IMG/VR virus record: IMGVR_UViG_3300021093_003813
Span: 36,968 to 100,967 of that record
Direction: 5' to 3' (one strand)
DNA length: 64,000 bases
From: a virus
Part shown: piece by piece, positions 35,403-43,631 of the stretch
Numbering within the stretch: position 1 is the first letter of the stretch
How the letters are laid out: each line of letters opens with the position of its first letter
The notes under the pieces: generated by a model
What the model was told of the DNA's origin: nothing
Database searches by the model: none
What the model saw: the letters and a program-made list of their open reading frames with translations, nothing else
Made by a program: the position numbers and the translations under genes

Positions 35403-36062
35403 TTATTTATAGGCTTCGTACACATCACGATAGTACAGCAATTGTTCCACGTGATGGTCTCGTTTGCTTTCAAACACTTGCATGAATCCATCTGACACAG
35501 CTATCAGAATGGTCAATCTGCTCACTGGTATCTTGGTGCGTTCTTCAAACATGATGGCATAGGCAGCCGCCTGCATGAAGTAATGTTGGATATGTTCCAG
35601 ATCCTTTTCTCGGCGTGCCGTTTTGAAGTCAATCACACTCAACTTGCCATCAAACTCAGCTATACAATCCACACGTCCTGCCAAACGTAGATGATGTGAC
35701 CACAAGGCCACTTCTTGTGCTCGAATGTTGTCAATTCTATCCAACACAGGATTGGCCACCTTGAACATTTCATAATCCCAAAGTGACAAATCACCACCAG
35801 ACAAATTGTTCTGAAGATACTTTTCTGTGATGGTGTGAAATCTGGTACCCCACGTGGCAGCTTGTCGCGACACTTTGTTGGCTTCCATTTCTCCCACTCT
35901 GGCTCTCCATTCCTGGATGCCTTGTTTGGTGTGCTCAGCCAACACTGTGGTGACAGATGGATAGAGCCTACCATCAGGTGTCTGATAGGCTCTGGTTCCA
36001 TCTTCCTGGTTCACAGCGGAAATGGTTTCTATTGTTACCGGGTCATGTAGGAATGTTTTCAT
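35403..36062 (-). CDS. PD-(D/E)xK exonuclease, MGME1/RecB-like
   Basis: A 219-residue protein with YPSVTTVLAEHTKQGIQEW near the start, GTRFHTITEKYL (about 72-83) and the nuclease core AGRVDCIAEFDGKLSVIDFK: Asp in RVD and D-x-K in DFKTA. A late QAAAYAIMFEE helix completes the RecB-like motif set. Marine T4-like phages often carry this nuclease; a role in host DNA breakdown or recombination is likely. The ATG follows a -10 box by six bases with no Shine-Dalgarno. Its last codons contain the tmRNA promoter core. Confidence 0.85.
   Translation of the reverse strand: MKTFLHDPVTIETISAVNQEDGTRAYQTPDGRLYPSVTTVLAEHTKQGIQEWRARVGEMEANKVSRQAATWGTRFHTITEKYLQNNLSGGDLSLWDYEMFKVANPVLDRIDNIRAQEVALWSHHLRLAGRVDCIAEFDGKLSVIDFKTARREKDLEHIQHYFMQAAAYAIMFEERTKIPVSRLTILIAVSDGFMQVFESKRDHHVEQLLYYRDVYEAYK
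35404..35411 (-). promoter_or_regulatory. Late promoter core for the tmRNA
   Basis: TATAAATAACTAAG on the minus strand, spanning the last codons and stop of the exonuclease. A start about 6-8 bases downstream would begin exactly at the 5' part of the tmRNA acceptor half. Confidence 0.65.
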
Positions 36063-36068
36063 ACTGTA

Positions 36069-36097
36069 AACATAACATTCCTAGACCTGTTTGTCAA
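36069..36097 (-). promoter_or_regulatory. Sigma70-type early promoter for the exonuclease
   Basis: TTGACA (36092-36097), 17-base spacer, TATGTT (36069-36074). The exonuclease ATG begins six bases after the -10 box, so its mRNA may be leaderless. Confidence 0.65.
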
Positions 36098-36107
36098 GCT
36101 CTGTTAT

Positions 36108-36863
36108 TTAAGCCACAGCCATGCCCTCGCACGCCATTCTAGCCAGGATGTATTCCTTCACCAAGGGTCCACGAACAATGTCCTCCACCCCGAATTCCAC
36201 GTGACGGAAGGAAGGCATATGGTGAGCGATAATCATGAACTGCTTTAACCCGGACATATCTGACCGTTTCTGTAAATCTGTTTGGCGAAAATCACCACAG
36301 AAAATGATTTTGGTATTGGTACCAACCCGGGTCATGATGCTGTTCAGTTCCATGTCATTCATGTTCTGAGCCTCATCCACAATCACAATGCAGTTGTCCA
36401 AGGTCAACCCACGAACATAGGAAGTGACCATGAAATGAATTAAACTTTGTTCTTTCAGTTTGTTGTAGGCGCGTTCTCCAAATCTAGGGAACAAATCTGC
36501 GCAAATTTCTTGATAAGGTTGTGAATACACCTCCACTTTTTCTTTTTCATTGCCGGGAAGAAATCCAATATCCCGAGATGGTACTGCTGAGCGAACCACC
36601 ACCACTTTTTTGTAACCTGAATTTTCCAAAACCTCTTTGAAAGCGCTGTGCATAGCAATATAGGTTTTTCCTGTCCCTGCCACTCCATGACATAGAATGG
36701 CTTTGTGTCCTTTACGATAGTAGTTGAAAAAGTTCTCCTGATTTTCTGTGAGGGCCCAGATTTCTTTTAAATCTGAACCACGTACTTTGTGTTTGGATTC
36801 CTGATCCTCTTGAAGAATATAAGTTTGGGACGTGACCAACTTAAGGCGCTTTTTTCTGGACAT
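36108..36863 (-). CDS. phoH: PhoH-like ATPase
   Basis: A 251-residue protein with Walker A GVAGTGKT (60-67), RSAVPSRDIGFLPGNEKEKV typical of PhoH, Walker B IVIVDEAQN (159-167) and a sensor region IIFCGDFRQTDL. PhoH-like proteins are common in marine phages and act as ATPases linked to RNA or phosphate stress; the exact role is unsettled. The length matches phage PhoH, which lacks the KH or PIN domains of some bacterial forms. It lies just beyond a strong terminator. Confidence 0.92.
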   Translation of the reverse strand: MSRKKRLKLVTSQTYILQEDQESKHKVRGSDLKEIWALTENQENFFNYYRKGHKAILCHGVAGTGKTYIAMHSAFKEVLENSGYKKVVVVRSAVPSRDIGFLPGNEKEKVEVYSQPYQEICADLFPRFGERAYNKLKEQSLIHFMVTSYVRGLTLDNCIVIVDEAQNMNDMELNSIMTRVGTNTKIIFCGDFRQTDLQKRSDMSGLKQFMIIAHHMPSFRHVEFGVEDIVRGPLVKEYILARMACEGMAVA

Positions 36864-36885
36864 GAAATGCTCGTTGGGTTGGGGG

Positions 36886-36922
36886 TAAAAAATCCCGCCA
36901 AGGCCGAAGCCCAGACGGGATT
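36886..36922 (-). terminator. Rho-independent terminator
   Basis: On the minus strand AAATCCCG pairs perfectly with CGGGATTT around an inner GGGC-TTCG-GCC hairpin, followed by a run of six T. It ends transcripts from the zinc-ribbon gene side and separates them from phoH. It is the clearest terminator seen in the window. Confidence 0.85.
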
Positions 36923-36941
36923 TGAATAGGACGGAGAGTCC

Positions 36942-37208
36942 TTAGATGTAACTGCTGTTGTTTTTAAGTGTTGAGCCGGGAGTTTTTTCATGAATCTTTT
37001 GTAGTACCTCTTTGAATCCATTATCGGGCCGACGAACTCGTAGTCGAACGGCATCTCCGATGGTAGGTGCTGTGAACATTACTTTTTGCACCTTCATCTC
37101 ACCACACTTTGGACAGGGTTCCTCCGTAGGCTGATTCATGTTAGGTATACTTAGATACTTCGTGAAATACTCCCCACATTTTTCACACTGGTACTCATAT
37201 GTTGGCAT
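36942..37208 (-). CDS. FmdB-type zinc ribbon protein
   Basis: An 88-residue protein beginning MPTYEYQCEKCGEYFTKYLS with a second pair CPKCG near 33-37: the CxxC-CxxC zinc ribbon of the FmdB/regulatory-protein family. The C-terminus is basic (RLRVRRPDNGFKEVLQKIH). In this family the function is not settled; DNA or protein binding is likely. It is followed by a terminator. Confidence 0.85.
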   Translation of the reverse strand: MPTYEYQCEKCGEYFTKYLSIPNMNQPTEEPCPKCGEMKVQKVMFTAPTIGDAVRLRVRRPDNGFKEVLQKIHEKTPGSTLKNNSSYI

Positions 37209-37216
37209 ATTTTTAT

Positions 37217-37396
37217 TTATCTTTCGTAGTTTTCTGCAACACGTTGAACAGTATCACGAACCCATTGCAACAGCAACACAGCAGACTCATTGCCATGTAC
37301 CAACCGTTCAATGTTGTCCAGTTCTTCATGAATGTCTGTCACAAAATATCTTATTCTATTGTCAACTTCTTCATAATATTCTTCATGCTTTTCCAT
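37217..37396 (-). CDS. Small acidic helical protein, 59 residues
   Basis: The reading frame MEKHEEYYEEVDNRIRYFVT to VQRVAENYER fills the gap between the ligase and the zinc-ribbon gene. GGGGGAG lies two bases before the ATG, and the gene starts eight bases after the ligase stop. Predicted all-helical with alternating acidic faces. No family is recognised, but length, Shine-Dalgarno and packing support a real gene. Confidence 0.75.
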   Translation of the reverse strand: MEKHEEYYEEVDNRIRYFVTDIHEELDNIERLVHGNESAVLLLQWVRDTVQRVAENYER

Positions 37397-37404
37397 AACT
37401 CCCC

Positions 37405-38700
37405 CTACTTGATGGAAGATGAAGCATCAGCAATTGCCTTATCTTCACGAAGTTCAAGAAATACTGGAAGAAACAAACTGTGTTGCAAAGTCTTTTTGTC
37501 CTGAATTCTGGCATTGTACTTCACCGCCACAATCTTACCTACTGTTTCTTCTCTTGTGTATTTATCACGTTGTTCATCAGTGAAACCAGAGCCCACGTTC
37601 ACTTTCACTACACCATCATCAGATTCCAGAACCAAGGCACCCAACTTGCCCACATTTTTACCAGTTCCTTCCTGCCAATCCACACACTTCAAATCACATT
37701 CCAATTCTCCCTTGAACTTCACCTGGTGTTTCACACGCTTGTCTTCCCAAGGAGCATTGATGTCCTTCAAAATGATGCCTTCCTCACCCCTCTGAAAATA
37801 TTCCTCAAAGATGTGATGTGCCTCATCCTCAGTGGCCACTTCAATGTTCTCAATCAACGAGATGCGAACAGGCAGTTCCATTTGTTCCAGCATGTGGAAC
37901 CGGTCACCATAAGGTGTGTCACAATGTCCAGTCTGGAAATCTGTGAAAGGAATCACATCCCAGATGGTGGCGTGAACCATGCCAGCTTCCTTGTCTGTGA
38001 TGGTGCCCTTCACCGCCTTGTTCAGGATGCCATTGCCTTTCTGACGATTCATGATGCCAGTGCCATCCAACACCACCAGTTCACCATCAAACACTATTGT
38101 ATGGTTTCCTGCCAACTCCAAGAATTCCTGTTCCAGATGCCCCAACAAATCAATTTGCTTGCCATTTCTGGAACGAAACTCCACGGTTCTGTTCTTCACA
38201 ATGGCATTGAAACGCATACCATCTAGTTTCAATTGCACATAGGCAGGATAGGTCATCTTGTTCATGATTTTTTCATCAAAGCCAGATGCCAACATCACAG
38301 GATAGGTGGGAATCAATCCAGGCCAAATCTTGTTCACAGTGGCTTCAGACACACCACAGCGCAAATCTTTCTCAATGATGCGTTCAATCACTTTGGCATC
38401 ATCAGTTGTGACACTTTCCAAAATGATTTTCAGATGATGGATGGCAGCGTTACCGGTCACCACACGATTGATGATGTTGCTTAAATTATCCAAAGCACCT
38501 TCCAAACTCATGGTGCCTTTGGTGTAGTTTACAGTTGCATTGGTGTAGGTGGGAATCTTTCGAATGTAAAATTGTGTATATGGATCAAGAGCAAGAAACA
38601 ACACACGCTGAAATGTTGTATCCGCGTAATGTTGCTTCAAAATGGCCTCTTTTTCCAACCGACTGGAAGTAGCTGCCAGCGCCATAAAAATAGATTCCAT
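37405..38700 (-). CDS. 30: ATP-dependent DNA ligase gp30
   Basis: A 431-residue ligase. Motif I is LKLDGMRF with Lys158 as adenylation site; motif III FDGELVVLDGTG (about 204-215); motif IV EEGIILKDI (about 314-322); motif V VKHQVKFKGELECDLK. An OB-fold follows (KLGALVLESDDGVVKVNVGS). It is close in pattern and size to T4 gp30 (487). It seals nicks in replication and recombination. AGGAGG precedes the ATG, and an early promoter lies just upstream. Confidence 0.93.
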   Translation of the reverse strand: MESIFMALAATSSRLEKEAILKQHYADTTFQRVLFLALDPYTQFYIRKIPTYTNATVNYTKGTMSLEGALDNLSNIINRVVTGNAAIHHLKIILESVTTDDAKVIERIIEKDLRCGVSEATVNKIWPGLIPTYPVMLASGFDEKIMNKMTYPAYVQLKLDGMRFNAIVKNRTVEFRSRNGKQIDLLGHLEQEFLELAGNHTIVFDGELVVLDGTGIMNRQKGNGILNKAVKGTITDKEAGMVHATIWDVIPFTDFQTGHCDTPYGDRFHMLEQMELPVRISLIENIEVATEDEAHHIFEEYFQRGEEGIILKDINAPWEDKRVKHQVKFKGELECDLKCVDWQEGTGKNVGKLGALVLESDDGVVKVNVGSGFTDEQRDKYTREETVGKIVAVKYNARIQDKKTLQHSLFLPVFLELREDKAIADASSSIK

Positions 38701-38723
38701 AGTTCCTCCTAGAGTTACTATGG

Positions 38724-38752
38724 AATCTAATAGACTATAGGCGATTTGTCAA
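38724..38752 (-). promoter_or_regulatory. Sigma70-type early promoter for DNA ligase
   Basis: TTGACA (38747-38752), 17-base spacer, TAGATT (38724-38729) on the minus strand, about 24 bases before the ligase ATG. It marks the border between the AT-rich cassette and the replication genes. Confidence 0.6.
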
Positions 38753-38756
38753 GTCC

Positions 38757-39995
38757 TTAAATGGACTGATACCATTCTGCTAGTTCTGGGAAAATGGTCA
38801 CGAATTTCTCGTTTCGTATCTCGTCCAACGACTCGTTGAACATTTTAAAGTCTTTCCATACAGTAGGGTCCACTTCATCATAATTAATGTAATTTCTGAT
38901 GATGTTAATATCGGGACCTACACAACTGTAAGGGGGCATAGTTTGTAATAGCACGTCGAGTTTTTCTTTGGCTTTTTTCTTTAAATCAACAGGTAATGCA
39001 TTAACATCCAGGAAATTATAAGAGCTGATGGGATAAAGAATAACGCTAGTTTTTTCCCAATCTAATACTCCAGAGGCATTTAGTGAGTGTAGGAATTCAG
39101 AAAGTGTCAGGATATTATAGACACTCACGACACAATTAATACCAACATTAACATGAGGTACGTTTTTCTTTATCTCTAAAATATTAGCCACCACTTCATC
39201 CCACTTAGTACCTTTTCTCATATACTCAGCTCTAGTACCAACTGAATCCAAACTAGCTCGAAAATCTACAGACTTAAATTTCTGCCATAAATCAATCACA
39301 TTATAGTGCTTGTGTGTTATAGTGCTGCAATTACTGCTATATCTGAGTTTCACATCGGTTTTATTTTCATTGATTAGAGTCTCTAACACCTCATAATGTT
39401 CTTCTGTCATTAAAGGTTCACCGCCAGCAAAATACATATGTTCTACACCATGTAAGTGAGATTTAAGATTTTCTAGAAATGTGGGGACCTCATTACTCAC
39501 ATGGCGCAAAGTAGGTAGTCCTGACTGTTCTCCATACTTTCGGTTTTCAGCTGCCCAACTGGTAGAGAATTCTTCAGAACAATAGCGACACTTGAAGCTA
39601 CAAAGATTACTAAATCGAACATCAAAATATTTTATATCAACTTCTTTGAGAGAATAATCATCATTGGTATTTTCTATAAGTGAGGGGGCATGGTGTCGAA
39701 ACATATCAAAACTAGCGTGTCTGTAATTGCGCCGTTCGGTGAGTTCTCGTGTATAGCATTGATTACATTGCGAAACAGGAGTACCCTCAACCATATTTTT
39801 TCGTAATTCACGATATTTCTCATTGTTCCATATTTCTTCAATAGAATTTTGTTTCACATTGCCTAACGACATTTCTTTCCTGGTAGTTTCTGCAATGCAA
39901 CATGGATATACATCACCGCTAGTATGTACATACATATGTGTCCATGGAAAAAGACACATGGTTTTATTTTCCATCACGAATAATTCTTTTTTCAT
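38757..39995 (-). CDS. Radical SAM protein, twitch type (copy 1)
   Basis: A 412-residue protein. The radical SAM cluster is NLCSFKCRYCSEE with Cys132, Cys136 and Cys139; FAGGEPLM (about 188-195) binds SAM. Before the core lies a Cys-rich segment (Cys14, CC at 32-33, QCNQC at 76-80) as in proteins with an N-terminal twitch/SPASM-like auxiliary cluster. Such enzymes do radical chemistry on peptides or small molecules; the substrate is unknown. It overlaps the carbamoyltransferase stop by four bases and ends the sugar cassette. Two more distant copies lie at 52849-55788. Confidence 0.85.
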   Translation of the reverse strand: MKKELFVMENKTMCLFPWTHMYVHTSGDVYPCCIAETTRKEMSLGNVKQNSIEEIWNNEKYRELRKNMVEGTPVSQCNQCYTRELTERRNYRHASFDMFRHHAPSLIENTNDDYSLKEVDIKYFDVRFSNLCSFKCRYCSEEFSTSWAAENRKYGEQSGLPTLRHVSNEVPTFLENLKSHLHGVEHMYFAGGEPLMTEEHYEVLETLINENKTDVKLRYSSNCSTITHKHYNVIDLWQKFKSVDFRASLDSVGTRAEYMRKGTKWDEVVANILEIKKNVPHVNVGINCVVSVYNILTLSEFLHSLNASGVLDWEKTSVILYPISSYNFLDVNALPVDLKKKAKEKLDVLLQTMPPYSCVGPDINIIRNYINYDEVDPTVWKDFKMFNESLDEIRNEKFVTIFPELAEWYQSI

Positions 39996-41443
39996 AGAAC
40001 AGTAACGTTATAAGTGTTTTCGAAAATCAAAGCATCCTTTCTGTCATTTACCATAGGCTTCCCTTTGACATTTAAACTTGTGTTCAACACCATAGGGCAC
40101 CCGGTTTCCCGGTACCATTCTTGCAGAAACTCATAAAAGTCAGGGGAGTCTGTCTTGGATACTGTTTGAACTCTAGAGGTGCCATCAGCATGAATGATGG
40201 CAGGAAAGGCTAGGGGTTGTTTACATAAAGCAGTATACTGCATATACGGCGTTTCAGCGGTGGGCATATGAAAATATTTATAAGCATGTTCAGCCAGAAT
40301 AGCAGGAGCAAAAGGACGAAACTTCTGACGCTTCTTAATGGCATTCACTGCATCCTTGATGTCATCACCGCGCGGATCCGCCAACAAACTTCTGTGACCT
40401 AACGCTCTGGGACCAAACTCAGCTCTGCCAGATGCTACACCGACAATTTTTTGTTTTTGTAAAGTTTCAATTAATTGTTTTGTGGGGTATTTTGTTCCCA
40501 TCTTGTGTCCAAGGTATGGTCCCTGCCAATTTAAAAACTCTTGTTGATAGGCCGCGATTGCTCCAAGACTATTACCCGCATCTCCTGGATTAGGCATAAT
40601 CCACACACAGTCAAAGTACTGAAAAGCTATACTGTTGGCAACACAGTTCAACGCACATCCTCCACCCAACACTAGATTTTTACTATCAGTCAATTTCTTA
40701 GCTTTATCCAACAAATCATGTAGATACAACTCATACACAAATTGTGTGGCTGCTGCAATATCATACATATCCTGTTGTGTGGTCAATTCAGGTCGCCACC
40801 AAAGGCATCCACGATGTAGATTATGAGTCAACTTCAATGTTTCTCGGGTATCAAAAAAATCTTCCAGAATAATAGAAGTGTATTTCAATGGGTCACCATA
40901 TGCTGCCATACCCATTAAGATGTATTCTTCTTCGTTTGGTTTCAGCCCCACCCGTTGTGTCATGGCAGAATACCACAACCCTAGGCTGTGTGGATATTTG
41001 ATAGAGAACTTCTTTTCCAGTTTCTTGCCCTGCCCATGCCAAATCGTTGTGGTATCAAACTCACCGATGGCATCTATCACCAACACAGCGGCTTCATCAA
41101 AGTTTGAGGTATAGTATCCACCTGCCGCATGGCTATTATGGTGGTCAACTGTTGTGATAGGCGCCGTGATGTTATAGCTATGTAGATATTGCTTGATGTT
41201 GTTGTTTATCCACCCCTGTCCAGCGCGCAATTGCCTCAACGATTTCATGAACGGGCGCTCATACCATACTACTAGGTCAGGTTCACCGTATTGTTTAGCG
41301 TCAGAAATAATTCCAGGGTTCAGGTGAGCATCATTTTTCACCCCTGAATATCGCTCAGATTGCGACGCAAATAATATGTCGCGGTCATTAATAACCGAGA
41401 TGGCTGCATCATGACTGTTGGCGGAAATACCCCATATTATCAT
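39992..41443 (-). CDS. Carbamoyltransferase, NodU/TobZ family
   Basis: A 483-residue protein, somewhat shorter than the usual 550-600. The N-terminal Kae1-like domain starts MIIWGISANSHDAAISVIND and has VDHHNSHAAGGYY (about 98-110) with metal-binding His, and LGGGCALNCVANS. The C-terminal YrdC-like part has GRAEFGPRALGHRSLLADPR and FRPFAPAILAE. These enzymes make carbamoyl-adenylate from carbamoyl phosphate and transfer the carbamoyl group to sugars or antibiotics. In this cassette a sugar acceptor is likely. Confidence 0.9.
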   Translation of the reverse strand: MIIWGISANSHDAAISVINDRDILFASQSERYSGVKNDAHLNPGIISDAKQYGEPDLVVWYERPFMKSLRQLRAGQGWINNNIKQYLHSYNITAPITTVDHHNSHAAGGYYTSNFDEAAVLVIDAIGEFDTTTIWHGQGKKLEKKFSIKYPHSLGLWYSAMTQRVGLKPNEEEYILMGMAAYGDPLKYTSIILEDFFDTRETLKLTHNLHRGCLWWRPELTTQQDMYDIAAATQFVYELYLHDLLDKAKKLTDSKNLVLGGGCALNCVANSIAFQYFDCVWIMPNPGDAGNSLGAIAAYQQEFLNWQGPYLGHKMGTKYPTKQLIETLQKQKIVGVASGRAEFGPRALGHRSLLADPRGDDIKDAVNAIKKRQKFRPFAPAILAEHAYKYFHMPTAETPYMQYTALCKQPLAFPAIIHADGTSRVQTVSKTDSPDFYEFLQEWYRETGCPMVLNTSLNVKGKPMVNDRKDALIFENTYNVTVL

Positions 41444-41550
41444 CTACTCATCTCCAAATTATCATCCAACCAGTTGTTAACAATAGCTGCATACTCAATA
41501 TGTGAACTTCCATTCACATAAAAATATTCATACCCCTTGTACTTAGGCAT
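41440..41550 (-). CDS. Very small protein, possible remnant
   Basis: A 36-residue frame (MPKYKGYEYFYVNGSSHIEY, then AAIVNNWLDDNLE). It overlaps the upstream stop by eight bases and the carbamoyltransferase start as ATGA, the same coupling as real neighbours, but no clear Shine-Dalgarno is present. YVNGSSH followed by a helix resembles block I of SGNH hydrolases, so it might be the remaining N-terminus of a lost SGNH gene. Confidence 0.45.
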   Translation of the reverse strand: MPKYKGYEYFYVNGSSHIEYAAIVNNWLDDNLEMSR

Positions 41551-42082
41551 AATATAATTCAGGGTATTCTACCAACACATGAATACCAGAGTTATCCATA
41601 GCAGATTGATATGACGTAGCGATGTCCTCAGGTGTCCGTAAGTCGTAAAACTTTATGTTGGGACACATTTTCTGATACTCGCTAAAATAATTTCCTTTAT
41701 GTTGATGACCAGGGTCTAGTGGTTTATCACTACCTTTTCCTAGACGAATCATTATATGAACGTCCTTGCCCGTCATGTGCTTGAATTTATCTACATGGTT
41801 AATCAATTGATTCGAGGCGAGGATGATGAAATCCCATCTAGGATAGAAAGATACTACAACTTTCCCGGTCATTGCCAATCCTAACGTCATGCCCATCTGG
41901 GTTTCTTCCATGACAGGTAATTCAATCATTTTATCCTTGGAAACACCCCCTAAAGTTGTGCTCATAGGGTTTCCAGCATACACAATCTGTTGACCAATGA
42001 ATATACTGTCCTCAATTGCAGCAATAGATTCCATGGCTGTAGACAATGCATCTTTATAGGGTGACGGGACAGGATTACTCAT
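41543..42082 (-). CDS. TPP enzyme beta-like subunit (pyrimidine-binding domain)
   Basis: 179 residues from the ATG at 42082 (a TTG two codons upstream is less likely). The sequence matches the pyrimidine domain of E1-beta/transketolases: IAAIEDSIFIGQQIVYAGNP, then LPVMEETQMGMTLGLAMTGK with the Glu that activates thiamine diphosphate, and SFYPRWDFIILASNQLINHV. The usual third domain (transketolase C) is missing. The partner alpha-like subunit is at 48049-48678. Together they could form a compact split TPP enzyme; the reaction is unknown. Confidence 0.78.
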   Translation of the reverse strand: MSNPVPSPYKDALSTAMESIAAIEDSIFIGQQIVYAGNPMSTTLGGVSKDKMIELPVMEETQMGMTLGLAMTGKVVVSFYPRWDFIILASNQLINHVDKFKHMTGKDVHIMIRLGKGSDKPLDPGHQHKGNYFSEYQKMCPNIKFYDLRTPEDIATSYQSAMDNSGIHVLVEYPELYYA

Positions 42083-43019
42083 TTTCAATTCTCTTTATGA
42101 GAGTGTCAGCAATTAGCCGATGGCATCTTAAGGAAGGGTGATGGTCTTTTGGTGTGTTGTTAAATTCCTGAAAATCATATTTAATAGTCATAGTTCGTAC
42201 AGCATTCATAAGACTCTCCAATGAGTTGTAGCTATATCCCAAAACATCAAACACGATGTGTCTTTCTTTCAACCAAGAATCCTTTTCTATGTATTTGACG
42301 TAATAATCTGGCCATGTAAGAAGATATGTCTTGATTCCCTTACTTTCTAGAAATTGTAAATGAGTCTTAACATCATGCACGTTCAACTGTATCCCATATT
42401 CTTCCCAATCCTCAATCGTTATGTTATTTTCTAACAAATAATCAGTTAAAATGTCAGAACTTTTGTGTATGTTATTGTGGATATCTAATTGTTGCCCTTT
42501 ATAGTTGATGAAAATATGCTTACGTTGCCATTGCGTCATCTGAAACACACAATGCGAATAATCACTAAAATCAGCTGGTTTGTAATAATTGTCAGGATCT
42601 AAGAAAAGTTTTTGCATGCAGTATTCTATAGCTGATTCATTAGAACCGCCGTTAAAAGGTGCCACTTGCTCAAAGGTGTTGAAATGTTTGGCAACTAGGC
42701 GGGGATATCTTACTGTTTCCATGAATTTGATATGACTAGGATTCACCAACAGTGAATCAAAGCAATCTGGGGGAGGTTCGCGTAAAGAATCTAGATTGCT
42801 ATAATAGTATAACCCCTGACCCCAAGTAAACGAGCAACCAGAAAAAATCATTCCTTTGATAGGAGTTTTTTCCTTATGGCACTTGGTCCAAGGATAATCG
42901 TGGTCAATTCTCCAATCTCTTAACATACTGACATGGGAATAATTGGGGTGATCGATGGGTAAGTTAATACCATGAAATCTCTTATAAAATTCTTTCCTAT
43001 TTAACTGTATATCGCTCAT
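42075..43019 (-). CDS. SGNH/GDSL-like hydrolase
   Basis: A 314-residue protein with MIFSGCSFTWGQGLYYYS (about 57-74) as block I, FNGGSNESAIEYC (about 122-134) as the Gly/Asn block and DHHPSLRCHRLIADTLI near the C-terminus with Asp-x-x-x-His spacing. An N-terminal 55-residue extension is unique among the four copies. It overlaps the beta-like TPP subunit and the DUF2061 gene. Deacylation of a sugar is a reasonable guess in this context. Confidence 0.7.
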   Translation of the reverse strand: MSDIQLNRKEFYKRFHGINLPIDHPNYSHVSMLRDWRIDHDYPWTKCHKEKTPIKGMIFSGCSFTWGQGLYYYSNLDSLREPPPDCFDSLLVNPSHIKFMETVRYPRLVAKHFNTFEQVAPFNGGSNESAIEYCMQKLFLDPDNYYKPADFSDYSHCVFQMTQWQRKHIFINYKGQQLDIHNNIHKSSDILTDYLLENNITIEDWEEYGIQLNVHDVKTHLQFLESKGIKTYLLTWPDYYVKYIEKDSWLKERHIVFDVLGYSYNSLESLMNAVRTMTIKYDFQEFNNTPKDHHPSLRCHRLIADTLIKRIENE

Positions 43020-43209
43020 ATTTTATATTACTCCAAACACGTTCAAAAAAATAAAACGCAAAAAACCCGGTTATGTTCATTAACACTGCATTGTGAAAGT
43101 TAGTGTTCCCCACATCTAATGTCAATATAAGCCACGAATTGAAAACAGCCACAATTCTCCATGTGACGGTTTTCACCGTGGTTCTTTTTTTGGTTTCTAT
43201 TACCTTCAT
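42997..43209 (-). CDS. DUF2061 small membrane protein
   Basis: A 70-residue protein: a basic N-terminus with KTVTWRIVAVFNSWLILTLD, then a second hydrophobic stretch LMNITGFFAFYFFERVWSNI. The TWRIVA start and ERVW end are the DUF2061 pattern, giving two membrane helices. The family's function is unknown. It is coupled by ATGA to the gene before it. A second DUF2061 protein lies at 61854-62096. Confidence 0.75.
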   Translation of the reverse strand: MKVIETKKRTTVKTVTWRIVAVFNSWLILTLDVGNTNFHNAVLMNITGFFAFYFFERVWSNIKYERYTVK

Positions 43210-43622
43210 GCTTTCTTCTTCCAGCTAATTTCCCAATCCTTGAAGTCAGCAGCTAAACAATCCACTTTGTAATCTTTTCTTCCACCAACAGCTTCCTGGA
43301 TTACATTTTTAGCAGTGTTGCGAATACCGTTCAGCCCGTGCGTTAATTCAAGATTGTTACCATTTTTGATTCCTCTCCGATAATTCGATTCATTGTGCCA
43401 GATGTGAAGATTCATTTGTGCAACTACCACAATTGCTCGGATGGTTTCAGCGTCAATGACGCCCTTATGTTCATCCAATACAATTTGAATGTCGTGAGTA
43501 ATGTCCTGGATTTCTTTGGAATATTCTTCTTTGAATTCAGGAATAAAGACTTCTTTTAGCTGTACGATACTCAACCGGTCAATCAAATCACCTAGTGTGT
43601 GCAAATACTTTCTTTCTGGCAT
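43206..43622 (-). CDS. Conserved hypothetical protein
   Basis: A 138-residue soluble, helical protein with HTLGDLIDRLSIVQLKEVFI near the start, MNLHIWHNESNYRRG (about 70-84) and a C-terminal AADFKDWEISWKKKA. AAGGAG precedes the ATG. I have a weak memory of DLIDRLSI proteins in sugar and phage clusters but no assigned activity. Confidence 0.7.
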   Translation of the reverse strand: MPERKYLHTLGDLIDRLSIVQLKEVFIPEFKEEYSKEIQDITHDIQIVLDEHKGVIDAETIRAIVVVAQMNLHIWHNESNYRRGIKNGNNLELTHGLNGIRNTAKNVIQEAVGGRKDYKVDCLAADFKDWEISWKKKA

Positions 43623-43631
43623 GATAACTCC

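Noticed and set aside
40275-40282. TATAAATA inside the carbamoyltransferase gene
   Set aside because: About 280 bases from the next start and encoding conserved KYF residues; could be chance, so not listed as a promoter.
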